Source of the DNA: Actinomycetes bacterium
Lineage (GTDB): Bacteria > Actinomycetota > Acidimicrobiia > Acidimicrobiales > RAAP-2
Direction: 5' to 3'
Assembly (NCBI GenBank): GCA_021791895.1
Contig: JAJYVS010000015.1
Location: 1 to 61,898 of the forward strand
Length of the DNA stretch: 61,898 nt
Part shown: positions 16,590-25,279 of the stretch, piece by piece
Layout: each line of letters starts with the position of its first letter
How positions within the stretch are numbered: position 1 is the first letter of the stretch
Notes under the pieces: generated by a model
Databases searched by the model: none
What the model was told of the DNA's origin: nothing
Seen by the model: only the letters and a program-made list of their open reading frames with translations
Program-made: the position numbers and the translations under genes

Positions 16590-17348
16590 ATGCGGACGTC
16601 CGTGGGAGTGGTGCGGAACTGGCGACTGTCCGACGTCGACGGCGAGCGCGAGCCGATGAACGCTGCCTCCTTGGTCAAACTGATCATCGGACATCTGGCT
16701 CTGTTCTTGGTCTTTGACCTGGACGCTCCGATCCACGACAACATCTCCACCCGGCACGTCCTCTCGCATACGACCGGGCTGCCCAATTGGCGCCCCGCCG
16801 GCCGGGAGCTCACCCCCTTGCGACCCCCAGGTGTCAGGTGGGGGTACTCAGGGGAAGGATTCGTGCTGCTGCAGAGCCACCTCGAGCACCTGGCGGGGCA
16901 GCCGATCGACGAGCTGGCCGCCCGGTCGGTCTTCGAGCCACTCGGCGTGACGGACTCGAGATTCGAGCGGCCGGAGCCGGGCTTCCATGGGTACCGTCCG
17001 CTCTTCACGACCGCCGGCGACTTCGGACGCTTCCTGGCCCATGTCCTCGCCTTGGACGACGAGCGCTGGAGGCCCCAGGTCGGCATCGACAGCGAGTTGG
17101 CCTGGGGTGCCGGATGGGGGCTCGAGCTAAGCCCTCTGCTCCACGGTTGGCAGTGGGGCCAAAATCCTGACGCTGGAAACTTCGTCATCGGTCGTCCCAA
17201 GACCGGGTCGGGCGTGGTCGTCTTCACGGACGATCCAAACGGGGGCAGACCCTCCTACAGAGGCATCGTCGAGGAACACCTGCCCGGGGATCACCCGTCC
17301 CTGCGAGTGGAGCACAACCCGACCTTCCTCGCCTTGACCAAGGACTAG
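16590..17348 (+). CDS. Serine hydrolase (beta-lactamase family), short form
   Basis: 252 residues from ATG 16590 with GATAGAGAG upstream. The SxxK motif is SLVK near residue 27 (NAASLVKLI), followed by VLSHTTGLPNWRP, and the second motif is YSG (WGYSGEGFVLLQ) where most members have YSN or YAN. The family is usually 350-450 residues, so this is a compact version with the nucleophile unusually close to the N-terminus. A start further left would add only residues that do not look like family sequence. It may be active but could also be N-terminally trimmed. It ends three bases before the APH-like kinase gene, so the two probably form an operon. Confidence 0.7.
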   Translation: MRTSVGVVRNWRLSDVDGEREPMNAASLVKLIIGHLALFLVFDLDAPIHDNISTRHVLSHTTGLPNWRPAGRELTPLRPPGVRWGYSGEGFVLLQSHLEHLAGQPIDELAARSVFEPLGVTDSRFERPEPGFHGYRPLFTTAGDFGRFLAHVLALDDERWRPQVGIDSELAWGAGWGLELSPLLHGWQWGQNPDAGNFVIGRPKTGSGVVVFTDDPNGGRPSYRGIVEEHLPGDHPSLRVEHNPTFLALTKD

Positions 17349-17351
17349 ACC

Positions 17352-18380
17352 GTGTCGCGACGCCGCTCAGCCGGAGCGCCCGGGCCGTTGACATCGCAAG
17401 CGGTTGCCGATGCGTTCAAACTGGGCGAACCCGTCAACGAGCTGACCGAAGCGGCTCGGGGCTGGGGCGACCACAACATCGTCTACCGCCTCGACACCAC
17501 CGACGGGCAGTGGGCCATCAAGGCCTTGCAGCGCGAGCTCGACGAGCTGGTGGCGGAGCGCTTTGAGATCGAGCTGGCGGCGTTCGCCAACGGTGTCGCC
17601 ATGCCCCGCCCGGTTCCGGCGGGCGCCGGTGGGCCGGTCGCGGTGGTGGCCGGACACCCACTCCGGTGCCACCAGTGGGTCGACGGTCTGGCCAAGATCA
17701 ACGAGCACACCACCGTGAGCGAGAACCGGCTCATGGGTGAGCTCGTGGGCCACCTGCACGGCCTGTTCCTCTCCTGGTCCACTCACTTCGACGACGACAC
17801 CTTCGGCGAGGACGAGCCCGGTTGGTCGACGCTCGCCATCGAGGCCGGCCGGTGTCGGAGCGCCTTGGGACCACTGATCAAGCAGAACCTGGCGGCCCTG
17901 CAGGCGCTCGAGGTCCGGGCCTCCAGAGTTCGCCGCGCACATCGAAAGCTCCCGAGAATCGGCAGCCACCGTGACCTCAACGCCCACAACGTCTTGTTCA
18001 CCGGGGCCGGCCTGCGGCTCATCGACTGGGAGGCGGCCGGCCCGATCTTCGCCCCCTGGGAACGGGCCTGCTACGCCACCTTGTGGAGCACCAGAGACGG
18101 CGGCCGCTACGACCTCGATGCGCTCACCGCCTTTCTGCGTGGCTACCGTCACACCGGAGGCCAGATCGACCGCGAGGACCCCGACACGCTGGAGTACCTG
18201 ATCGGGAACGTGGACTGGTGGGCCAGGAAGAACGTGCACTGGGCGATCGAGGCCGGCACGTCCAGACAGGACGACCTGACCCGGAACCTGGTTGCCGCAT
18301 TGTTGGCAACCCCTGCGACCATCGAAAAGCGCCGTCGCGTCCTCCAAGAAGGCATCCGTATGCTGGAACGCGGTCCCTGA
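17352..18380 (+). CDS. Aminoglycoside-phosphotransferase-like kinase (APH family)
   Basis: 342 residues from GTG. The nucleotide lobe lysine lies in GQWAIKALQRE. The catalytic loop is GSHRDLNAHNVLF, an exact Brenner-type HxDxxxxN, and the metal-binding Asp is in LRLIDWEAAGP. The C-terminal helical lobe is complete. Members phosphorylate antibiotics, choline, sugars or amino-sugar acceptors. It begins three bases after the stop of the serine hydrolase and is followed 45 bases on by a PIG-L de-N-acetylase. The same kinase-deacetylase order recurs at 33.6-35.3 kb, hinting at a shared amino-sugar type substrate. Drug resistance is not implied by sequence. Confidence 0.85.
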   Translation: MSRRRSAGAPGPLTSQAVADAFKLGEPVNELTEAARGWGDHNIVYRLDTTDGQWAIKALQRELDELVAERFEIELAAFANGVAMPRPVPAGAGGPVAVVAGHPLRCHQWVDGLAKINEHTTVSENRLMGELVGHLHGLFLSWSTHFDDDTFGEDEPGWSTLAIEAGRCRSALGPLIKQNLAALQALEVRASRVRRAHRKLPRIGSHRDLNAHNVLFTGAGLRLIDWEAAGPIFAPWERACYATLWSTRDGGRYDLDALTAFLRGYRHTGGQIDREDPDTLEYLIGNVDWWARKNVHWAIEAGTSRQDDLTRNLVAALLATPATIEKRRRVLQEGIRMLERGP

Positions 18381-18425
18381 CGTGTCGGACCCGGGACTCG
18401 AGGGATCGGTACGGAAGAGGTCTCG

Positions 18426-19154
18426 ATGACCCACGAAGAGGGCGACGCCGACCTACGGCCGCCGATTCTGGTGATCTCTCCCCACTTCGACGACGCCGTC
18501 CTCAGCTGCGGCAGGTTCCTCTCCGTCCAACCCGGCTCGGTCGTCTTGACAGTGATGGGAGGATCGCCGGCGTCCTGGGACCTCGTCCGTCCCTGGGATC
18601 ACGAAGATTGCGGGCTCCCCCTCGGTACGGACGTCGTGGCACTTCGCAAAGAAGAGGATCGGGAGGCCTTGAGTCTTCTTGGATGCCGCGTCCGGTGGGG
18701 CGACGTCCTCGACATCCAGTATTGCGACGACGCCGAACTCGTCGAGCGATCTGGACGGGTCCTCGACACACTGGAGGATGCTCTGGCGGATTGCGAGCCG
18801 GCGACCTGCCTCCTGCCTCTCGGGACAAAGCATCCGGACCACAAGGAGGTCCGGCGGCTCGCGTTGTCGGCGGCCCAACGACAGAACGGGTCCTGTCGGT
18901 GGTTCGTCTATGAAGAGCTCCCCTACCGGCCACGACACCCGTCGGACTACGAGGATGCGCTTGATGAGATTCGGAGCTCGGGGTGGACGTTGACGCCGGC
19001 ATCGCCAGTGCTTGACCGTGACTCGGCGAGGAAGAACTCGGCCGTCCAGCGTTATCGATCTCAGCTCGCCGCTCTCACCGAAGAAGGTCGTGATCTGGAG
19101 GCGGACCTGGAGCAGGAGGGCTACTGGGAGATCGGGCGAACCAAGGCCGGTTGA
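18426..19154 (+). CDS. PIG-L / LmbE-family zinc de-N-acetylase
   Basis: 242 residues. The zinc site is shown by ISPHFDDAVLSCGRFL (the PHxDD motif) and by LGTKHPDHKEVRRLAL (HPDH). The family removes acetyl groups from N-acetylglucosaminyl conjugates; actinobacterial relatives include MshB and Mca in mycothiol metabolism and antibiotic-maturation enzymes. This one is more divergent than the member at 34.5 kb. A GGAAGAGG site precedes the ATG. It follows an APH-like kinase in the same direction, so the two may act on one substrate. Confidence 0.82.
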   Translation: MTHEEGDADLRPPILVISPHFDDAVLSCGRFLSVQPGSVVLTVMGGSPASWDLVRPWDHEDCGLPLGTDVVALRKEEDREALSLLGCRVRWGDVLDIQYCDDAELVERSGRVLDTLEDALADCEPATCLLPLGTKHPDHKEVRRLALSAAQRQNGSCRWFVYEELPYRPRHPSDYEDALDEIRSSGWTLTPASPVLDRDSARKNSAVQRYRSQLAALTEEGRDLEADLEQEGYWEIGRTKAG

Positions 19155-19274
19155 CCCGCACGACGGGGTCACAGCCCGAGCGACGCCGATCGACTCGTCG
19201 GACACCCGATGGCCGGATGGCCGCCACGCGGCTCTACCCGTGGCGTGTCGCCGTGACTTCGCTACGGTGACCCG

Positions 19275-19694
19275 GTGGCCGGTCATCCCGACGAGAAACC
19301 GTCGAACGACGGCTACCCGAAGGAGACGGAGCTCCTCGTCGATGCAGCCAATGTCATCGGATCGCGCCCGACCGGTTGGTGGCGGGACCGGGCGGGTGCG
19401 GCCCGAACGCTCGTCGACCAACTCCGCGCCGCCGTCGACTCGGGCCGAATCGTCCAACGGGTCACCGTGGTCCTGGAAGGCAAGGCACGCGACGCGGTGC
19501 AGATCGGCCAGATCGACGGCGTGATGGTCGTCCATGCCGCGCGCGGCGGCGACGAGAGTCTGCTCGAAGCGATCGCTGACGCCTTCGGCCACGCGGTCGT
19601 CCTCGTCACCGCTGACCGGGAGCTGCGACGTCGAGCCGAGGCACTGGGGGCCGAGGTGGTCGGACCCGGATGGCTGCTCGCGATCCTCGGGTGA
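19275..19694 (+). CDS. NYN/YacP-like RNA-processing nuclease domain protein
   Basis: 139 residues. Acidic PIN-fold residues are visible at LLVDAANVIGSR, in VTVVLEGKA, and at VLVTADRELRRRAEALG. This matches the small NYN-domain proteins (YacP/RNase-like, DUF188-type relatives) of actinobacteria. Such proteins are probable RNA endonucleases. There is no partner toxin-antitoxin gene. The GTG start sits six bases after a TACGGT hexamer, consistent with a leaderless mRNA. Confidence 0.72.
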   Translation: MAGHPDEKPSNDGYPKETELLVDAANVIGSRPTGWWRDRAGAARTLVDQLRAAVDSGRIVQRVTVVLEGKARDAVQIGQIDGVMVVHAARGGDESLLEAIADAFGHAVVLVTADRELRRRAEALGAEVVGPGWLLAILG

Positions 19695-19810
19695 CGAAGC
19701 GTTGCGCTACCAGCGGAGGAGCGGGCCGACCCTTTCTCGGCACGGACGATCGACACCCGACCCTGTCTCGTGACCGTGTGGTCGAGCCTGACGCGAGCCA
19801 CGATGGACCG

Positions 19811-20534
19811 GTGGCCGAAGACGGCGCCGTGGCGGCCGGCCGACCCGACCCCCGAGGCGCGGGCTACGAGGACGTGATCGCCGAGGCACTCGCCGAGGCA
19901 CTCGCCGAACCCTTCGTAGGCTGGGACTTCAGCTGGCTCCGCCGACGGGCGCCGATCACCACCCCGTTGCCCTGGAACTACGCCGCCCCGTTCGGGATCC
20001 CGGTCGTCCAGGACGAGGGTGCCCCGGATAACGACAACCAGGACGGGCTCAGGGGACGCCTCCCTTATCGAGGCGGCGCGTTCGACCTGGTGACCAACCG
20101 CCACGGATCGTTCCTCGCGACCGAGGTATTCCGGGTGCTCCGGCCCGGCGGCACGTTCGTCACCCAACAGGTCGACGCCCACAACGCCGACGATTTCTTC
20201 CTCGCCCTGGACCTCGAGCCCCCCTCCGCTCACGGGAGCTGGCTGACACTGGCATGCGCCCAGCTCGAAGCAGCCGGTTTCTCGCTGACCACCGCACGCA
20301 GCGCCGAGGAGCACGCGGCCTTCGGTGACGTCGGTGCGGTTGGTCTGGTACCTGTACCGCGTCCCCTGGATCGTGCCGGGTTTCGACCCGGTTCTCTTCG
20401 AGGCACCCCTGCGCCGGATCCACCAGCGCTGTCAGGATCGGCCTCTCATCGTGCGACAGCGTCGCTTCCTCGTCATCGCCGAGCGACCCGCGAGTCGATC
20501 GCCGCCGCCGAGCCCGAGCGCGCCGTCAACGTGA
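19811..20534 (+). pseudogene. SAM-dependent methyltransferase, broken: SAM-binding core deleted and a frameshift
   Basis: The N-terminal part reads YEDVIAEALAEALAEPFVGWDFSWLRR, typical of a class I methyltransferase family. It then jumps from PLPWNYA straight to APFGIPVVQDEG at about 19981-19990. Homologues have some 40-50 residues there, including the DxGxGxG SAM-binding motif I. The middle resumes with YRGGAFDLVTNRH and VLRPGGTFVTQQV. Near 20340 one extra base shifts the frame; WYLYRVPWIVPGFDP and LIVRQRRFLVIAERP continue in the +2 frame to a stop at 20534. A 12-base tandem duplication (GCCGAGGCACTC twice) also lies near 19885. No functional enzyme can be made from either frame. Confidence 0.75.
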
Positions 20535-20595
20535 CGCCAGGTGCGTCGCGGCGCCTCGCCGTAGATCGGAGGAAGCGGCGATGGCAGAGTGAACT

Positions 20596-20892
20596 ATGCC
20601 CAAGACTGCACCGGCCAAAGGCCGTCCCGTGCCCCGACCCTTCGAATTCCACTGGGGAAGGGGTCAGATCACCGAGGAGGCCTCCTACACCGGGACCTAC
20701 GCCGAACCGGCGATCCAGCTGCTCGAGTACGAGGACGGTGGCCAGGGGATCCGGTTCTGCTACTACAGCCTGGACGGACGGTTCCAACGCAGTCCGATGA
20801 TGATCGACAGCCACGACTCGCTCGAGGGCCTGCGGCTCGCGCTCCGGTCGACACCGAAGCTGCGGGCGTTGGTCAAGAGGCTCGCGAGCTGA
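20596..20892 (+). CDS. Small conserved-looking hypothetical protein
   Basis: 98 residues. A Pro/Lys-rich N-terminus (KTAPAKGRPVPRPFEFHWG) leads into alternating strand-like segments (AIQLLEYEDGGQGIRFCYYS, GRFQRSPMMIDSHDSLEGL) and a C-terminal helix ending in LRALVKRLAS. No catalytic motif or membrane segment. It looks like a small globular cytoplasmic protein. Function unknown; start ATG taken because the N-terminus is well formed. Confidence 0.6.
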   Translation: MPKTAPAKGRPVPRPFEFHWGRGQITEEASYTGTYAEPAIQLLEYEDGGQGIRFCYYSLDGRFQRSPMMIDSHDSLEGLRLALRSTPKLRALVKRLAS

Positions 20893-21022
20893 CCCCGACC
20901 GGACGGCGGGTGATCAGCTCCAGGGTCTGATCGCTCCGAGAACCCCAAGGAGTTCGCCGGGCTCGGCACCGGCACGTGGTTCGGCCGCCTTCGGGAGACC
21001 AGCAGAACCGGAGAGAAATCCG

Positions 21023-21727
21023 TCAGCCTCCGATCGCCTGCAGCACCCGATCCAGCGCACCGGGCAGCCCGTCGTGCTCAGGACCGACGAGGATGGTCGC
21101 CGCCCTGGCCTCGGCCGCCAGGTCCAGGGCAATCGGGCTGTCGTCGACGACCAGGGCGCGTGCCGGTTCGACCCCGGCGATCCGGAAGATCTCCTCGTTG
21201 TAGCGGGTGCCGACGAGTTTGAGCTCGTTGACCAGGTCGATTCCGAAGAAGAGGTGGAAGTGCCGCCACACCCCGGCGCTCTGCAGGTATCCCTCGAGGT
21301 CCCACGAGCACTCTCCGGAAGCGGTGTGGAGAGGTATTCCGAGCTCGGCCAAGGTTCCCACGGCCTCGGCCACGAAGGGGAACGAGACCGAGATGCTCGA
21401 CGTGACGACGCGACGGGCCTCCCAGCCCAAAGCGAGTGCCTCGGCGTCGGGGTGTGCCCTGACCCCCGCGGCCTCACACATGGCCCCTACCCATCGCACC
21501 AGGTATGGCTCATGCACCTCGAGAAAGCGACGGCCGCCCAAGGGGGCGGAGAACATCTCGTCCCACAGGGGTTGGACGACCTCTTTGTTGGCGACCGCCC
21601 AGTTCTCCGGAACCCCACCCAGGCGATCGGCGAGGAACGATCCGAGAACCCGGCGCCACTCCGTCGGGCGCCGCTCGTTGTCGCTGATCACGCCGTCGTC
21701 GTCGACGAAGATCGCTTCTACCCCCAC
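21023..21727 (-). CDS. HAD-superfamily phosphohydrolase
   Basis: 234 residues from GTG 21727, which lies six bases after a TATCGT hexamer. HAD motif I appears as AIFVDDDGVISD; the family pattern is DxDGV/T. Motif II is in IPLHTASGE (Thr/Ser), and motif IV is in ALVVDDSPIALDLAAEA, followed by ATILVGP. The first Asp of motif I follows FV, so the nucleophile is conserved. A helical cap of about 100 residues lies between motifs I and II. Substrate unknown. The upstream ASCH-domain gene is co-oriented with 52 bases between them but appears to have its own promoter. Confidence 0.8.
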   Translation of the reverse strand: MGVEAIFVDDDGVISDNERRPTEWRRVLGSFLADRLGGVPENWAVANKEVVQPLWDEMFSAPLGGRRFLEVHEPYLVRWVGAMCEAAGVRAHPDAEALALGWEARRVVTSSISVSFPFVAEAVGTLAELGIPLHTASGECSWDLEGYLQSAGVWRHFHLFFGIDLVNELKLVGTRYNEEIFRIAGVEPARALVVDDSPIALDLAAEARAATILVGPEHDGLPGALDRVLQAIGG

Positions 21728-21779
21728 GACCCGACGATAGGACGCGCGTCTGTCGATCGCGATGGGGTCGGGGCGGCCC

Positions 21780-22067
21780 CTATCCGATCGGGTGGAACGC
21801 CACCCGCCAGACCAGGGTGTCCTCGGAGATGGGGCCGGCGTGGGCGGCCCGCCGACGGAGGGATTCGAGATCGCTCTCGCCGGAGCGACGCACGTCGGCC
21901 TTGGTGATGGAGGAGAAGGGCACGAGCTCGACCGAGTCCACCTCGATCTGGCCTCTTTCCACGCGGTAGCGGCCTCCGGTCTTGACCTTGGGCCGTTGCC
22001 ACAGTCGAAAGGAGACCGTGATCCGGCCCGACAGCACGTCGGCGCGCAGCTCACGACTGAACTCCAC
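21780..22067 (-). CDS. ASCH-domain-like small protein
   Basis: 95 residues from GTG 22067, six bases after a TACCCT hexamer. The segment SGRITVSFRLWQRPKV followed by GGRYRVERGQIEVDSVELVPF resembles the ASCH/PUA-like beta-barrel that binds RNA or modified nucleotides. The C-terminal half (DLESLRRRAAHAGPISEDTLVWRVAFH) is helical then strand. ASCH proteins are linked to RNA binding and base hydrolysis. Start alternatives upstream would overlap the divergent methyltransferase promoter. Confidence 0.65.
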   Translation of the reverse strand: MEFSRELRADVLSGRITVSFRLWQRPKVKTGGRYRVERGQIEVDSVELVPFSSITKADVRRSGESDLESLRRRAAHAGPISEDTLVWRVAFHPIG

Positions 22068-22186
22068 GCCTCGAGGGTACGACAGCGCGGAGGGAGGACG
22101 CGTCGTCACACCGCGTCGTGACACGCCCACCTGTCTTCGTGTCGCCTCGAGGGGTCCGGTCCCTCCCGGTCGTAGCATCGGGACCC

Positions 22187-22882
22187 GTGAGCTGGGACGA
22201 GGGGTTCGCCGACCGGTACGAGGAGTGGTCGGCCCAGATGACGGCCGACATCCCCTTCTATGTCGCCTTTGCTCGGCGAACGAGGGGGCCCGTCGTCGAA
22301 CTGGCCGTCGGGAATGGCCGGGTGGCGGTCCCGGTCGCCCAGGCAACGGCGCGGACCGTCATCGGTCTCGACAGCTCGCCGGCGATGCTCGAGCTCGCAC
22401 GGGTCAGGGCCGCCGCCGCAGGGGTCGACCTGGACCTCCGACTCTGCGACATGCGGGATTTCACCGTCGACGAACCGGCCGGACTCGTCTACTGCCCCTT
22501 TCGCGCTCTCCTGCACCTTCGTACCTGGGGGGATCGACGCACCACCTTCGAACGGGTCGCCGCGTCACTGCGCCCCGACGGTCTCTTCGCTTGGAACGCC
22601 TTCGCCTTCGATCACCAGGTGGCGGCCCGGCTCGACGGCCAGCGCCAGAACACGCCGGCTCCGCACCGCGTCCGCTACTCCGTCGGGGACAACCGGATCG
22701 ACCTGGTCCTCGACGGCGGGGCGAAGAGCTCGCTCTGGTGGGCGACCAAGAACGAATGGCTCGGTCTCCTCGACGTCGCGGGTCTCGAAGTCCAGGAGCT
22801 CTACGGCGGCTTCGCCGGCGAGCCCTTCACCGAGGACAGCCGGGAGTACGTCTTCGTCGCCCGACACCGGCGTCGGGCCTGA
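22187..22882 (+). CDS. Class I SAM-dependent methyltransferase
   Basis: 231 residues from GTG 22187, eight bases after a TAGCAT hexamer; an ATG at 22118 is in frame but would add a poor N-terminus. Motif I is VVELAVGNGRVAVPVA (acidic loop ELAVGNGRV), then TVIGLDSSPAMLELA with the ribose-binding Asp, and a post-motif region LVYCPFRALLHL. The domain is complete, unlike the broken methyltransferase 1.7 kb upstream, and the two are different subfamilies. Substrate unknown. Confidence 0.85.
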   Translation: MSWDEGFADRYEEWSAQMTADIPFYVAFARRTRGPVVELAVGNGRVAVPVAQATARTVIGLDSSPAMLELARVRAAAAGVDLDLRLCDMRDFTVDEPAGLVYCPFRALLHLRTWGDRRTTFERVAASLRPDGLFAWNAFAFDHQVAARLDGQRQNTPAPHRVRYSVGDNRIDLVLDGGAKSSLWWATKNEWLGLLDVAGLEVQELYGGFAGEPFTEDSREYVFVARHRRRA

Positions 22883-22934
22883 GCCGACCAGGTCCCGGGG
22901 CGACTTCCCGGGCCTGGGACTACGCTTGGCTGCC

Positions 22935-24197
22935 GTGCGAACAGGCCGTCTGGCCGTCGACGGGGGGGACCCGGTCAGGACGAGCCCGCTCGACTTCTCG
23001 AGAGGGGTCGGCCTGTTGGGGGACGAGGAGCGGACCGCAGTGCTCGAGGTCCTCGAGAGCCGCTCGCTGTTCCGTTACTACGGGCCGAACCTGCTGGGGA
23101 AGGTGGCGCAGTTCGAGGAGCGGCTCGCCGAGTTCACCGGCGCGAGCCATGCGGTGGCGACCTCAAGCGGGACCGCCGCGCTGCGCTGTGCGCTGGCGGC
23201 GATCGGGGTGGGATGCGGGGACGAGGTCATCGTCCCCTCCTTCACCTTCATCGCCACCGTGAACGCCGTGGTCACGGCGGGCGCGGTTCCCGTGTTCGCC
23301 GAGATCGACGACTCGCTCGGCCTCGATCACGCCGACGCCGCGGCCAAGATCACCCAGCGGACGACAGCGGTCGTCGCCGTCCACCTCGAGAACGTGCCCT
23401 GTGATCTCGATCCGCTCGTGGCCATTGCCGGTCGGGCCGGTGTCCCACTCCTCGAGGACGCCGCGCAGGCGATGGGCGTCTCGTATCACGATCAGAAGGT
23501 CGGCAGCGTCGGGACGATGGGCGCGTTCTCGCTGCAACTGGAGAAGAACGTGACCGCGGGCGAGGGCGGTGCCCTCGTCACTTCGGACGAGCCCCTCTAC
23601 CTGCGGGCCGCCCGCTACCAGGACCAGGGTGGCCAGTTCGTGACGAGCCACATGCGAGAGCGCGGTGGGGAGCTCGACGAGCCGTTCGTGGGCGAGAACC
23701 TCCGCATGGGCGAGATCGCCGGCGCCATCGCCGGGGTGCAGCTCGGCAAGCTTCCGGGATTGCTCGAGTGCCTTCGGTCCAGTCGGCGGCGACTCGCCGG
23801 AGCGATCGGGCGTGTCGAGGGGATGACCGAGCGCCGGATTCCCGACCCCGACGGTGAAGGGGGCTCGAGCCTCAGCTGGTTCCTCCCGAACGCCGAGGTC
23901 GCCCGACGGTTCTCCAAGGCGCTTCAGGCCGAGGGTGTGCCCTGTGCCCAGATGTACGGGGGCAAGCCTGTGTACGCCAACCGCGCCATCCTCGAGCGCC
24001 GCACGGCGTCGCTCAAGGGCGGGCCGTGGCACTGTGCCGAGCATCCGACGACCGTCGAGTACCGCATGGGGCTCTGCCCGACGACCGAAGAGCTCGTCGG
24101 TCGGTCTCTGACCGTCCCGGTCGGGCCGACGTGGGCCGAGCGCGAGTGCGAGCAGGTCGCCGAAGCCGTACACAAGGTGGCCGGAGCGCTGCTCTAG
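22935..24197 (+). CDS. DegT/DnrJ/EryC1-type PLP-dependent sugar aminotransferase
   Basis: 420 residues from GTG 22935, eight bases after TACGCT. It shows the aminotransferase core: ATSSGTAALRCALAAIGVG, VIVPSFTFIATVNAVV, and the PLP-Lys region AFSLQLEKNVTAGEGGA where Lys should form the internal aldimine. LLEDAAQAMG supplies the PLP-pyridine Asp. Such enzymes convert a keto-sugar or ketocyclitol to the amino compound using Glu or Gln. First gene of an operon with a Gfo/Idh/MocA dehydrogenase and a ceramidase-like protein. The dehydrogenase could make the ketone that this enzyme aminates, as in aminocyclitol pathways; that link is inference. Confidence 0.9.
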   Translation: MRTGRLAVDGGDPVRTSPLDFSRGVGLLGDEERTAVLEVLESRSLFRYYGPNLLGKVAQFEERLAEFTGASHAVATSSGTAALRCALAAIGVGCGDEVIVPSFTFIATVNAVVTAGAVPVFAEIDDSLGLDHADAAAKITQRTTAVVAVHLENVPCDLDPLVAIAGRAGVPLLEDAAQAMGVSYHDQKVGSVGTMGAFSLQLEKNVTAGEGGALVTSDEPLYLRAARYQDQGGQFVTSHMRERGGELDEPFVGENLRMGEIAGAIAGVQLGKLPGLLECLRSSRRRLAGAIGRVEGMTERRIPDPDGEGGSSLSWFLPNAEVARRFSKALQAEGVPCAQMYGGKPVYANRAILERRTASLKGGPWHCAEHPTTVEYRMGLCPTTEELVGRSLTVPVGPTWAERECEQVAEAVHKVAGALL

Positions 24198-24259
24198 ATG
24201 GTGCTGCTCGGCGCCCCGGGACGGCCCGGCGGGGCGTCGATCACCCGAGGGGTGGCGCC

Positions 24260-25279
24260 GTGACGGTACGGGTCGCCCTCGTCGGTTGCGGAACCGTCGC
24301 CCGGCGTGTCCATCTCCCCGGGCTCCGCGCCGCCGGCGCCGACGTCGTCGCCTTCGCCAGCCGCACCCGCCGATCGGCAGAAGAGGCGGCTCGAGAGTGG
24401 GGCGGCGGGGACGTGGTCGACGACTGGCACCAGGCGCTCGAGCGCGCCGATGTGGACGCCGTCGACGTGTGCACCCCGAACGCCAGCCACGAGGAGATCG
24501 CGGTGGCTGCGGCCCGCTCTGGAAAGCACGTGCTGGTCGAGAAGCCGATGGCCTGCAGCGTCGAGGAGGCCGATCGCATGGTGGACGCCGCTGACCGGGC
24601 CGGGGTCGTCCTCATGCCGGCGCACAACGCTCGGTTCGGACGCCCGTTCGGCGCCATGCGACAAGCCGTCACCCGCGGAGACATCGGCCAGGTCCTCGCC
24701 TTCCGGTGCGCGTGGGGCCATGCCGGTCCCGAGCACTGGGCACCCGACGCCGGCTGGTTCCGCGACCCCGCGCTCGCCGGCGGTGGCGCGCTCATCGATC
24801 TCGGGGTTCATGTCGCCGACGTCCTGCGGTCGGTGCTCGACGACGAGGCCGTTGCCGTGAGCGCGCTGCTGTGGCCGGGCGCGAACGGCAACGGCGGGGG
24901 GGACCGGGTCGAGGACGTGGCGCAGCTCCTCCTTCGCTTCTCGCAGGGAGCGGTGGGATCCCTCCAGGCCAGCTGGGCGGTGGCCGCCGGGGGCGACCAT
25001 CAGCTCACCGTCCAGGGCACCGGCGGCACGCTGCATCTAAACGACCGCACGCCGCCGACGCTGTTCCCGGCGGGGGGCGGGGACCCCGTTGCGCTGGATC
25101 TCCCCGAGAAGGGTCCGGGCGTTTTCGAGACCTTCGTCGATGCCGTCGCGCACGGGAGCCCACTGGTGGTGACCGCCGCGGACGGTCGTGCAGCGGTCGC
25201 TCTCGTCGCCGCGGCGTATCGATCGGCGGCGTCGGGGCGGCTCGAACGCCTCGATCGCGCCGACCGGGGTGACCGGTGA
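24260..25279 (+). CDS. Gfo/Idh/MocA-family oxidoreductase
   Basis: 339 residues from GTG 24260 with GAGGGGTGG upstream. Rossmann start VRVALVGCGTVARRVHL, catalytic lysine in VLVEKPMACS (EKP), and a C-terminal domain with FRDPALAGGGALIDLGVHVADVLRS (the Asp and His usually used for acid-base catalysis). It likely oxidises or reduces a hydroxyl of a sugar or inositol. Its stop overlaps the next start (TGATG), so it is co-translated with the ceramidase-like gene. Together with the upstream aminotransferase it suggests amino-sugar or aminocyclitol chemistry. Confidence 0.88.
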   Translation: MTVRVALVGCGTVARRVHLPGLRAAGADVVAFASRTRRSAEEAAREWGGGDVVDDWHQALERADVDAVDVCTPNASHEEIAVAAARSGKHVLVEKPMACSVEEADRMVDAADRAGVVLMPAHNARFGRPFGAMRQAVTRGDIGQVLAFRCAWGHAGPEHWAPDAGWFRDPALAGGGALIDLGVHVADVLRSVLDDEAVAVSALLWPGANGNGGGDRVEDVAQLLLRFSQGAVGSLQASWAVAAGGDHQLTVQGTGGTLHLNDRTPPTLFPAGGGDPVALDLPEKGPGVFETFVDAVAHGSPLVVTAADGRAAVALVAAAYRSAASGRLERLDRADRGDR

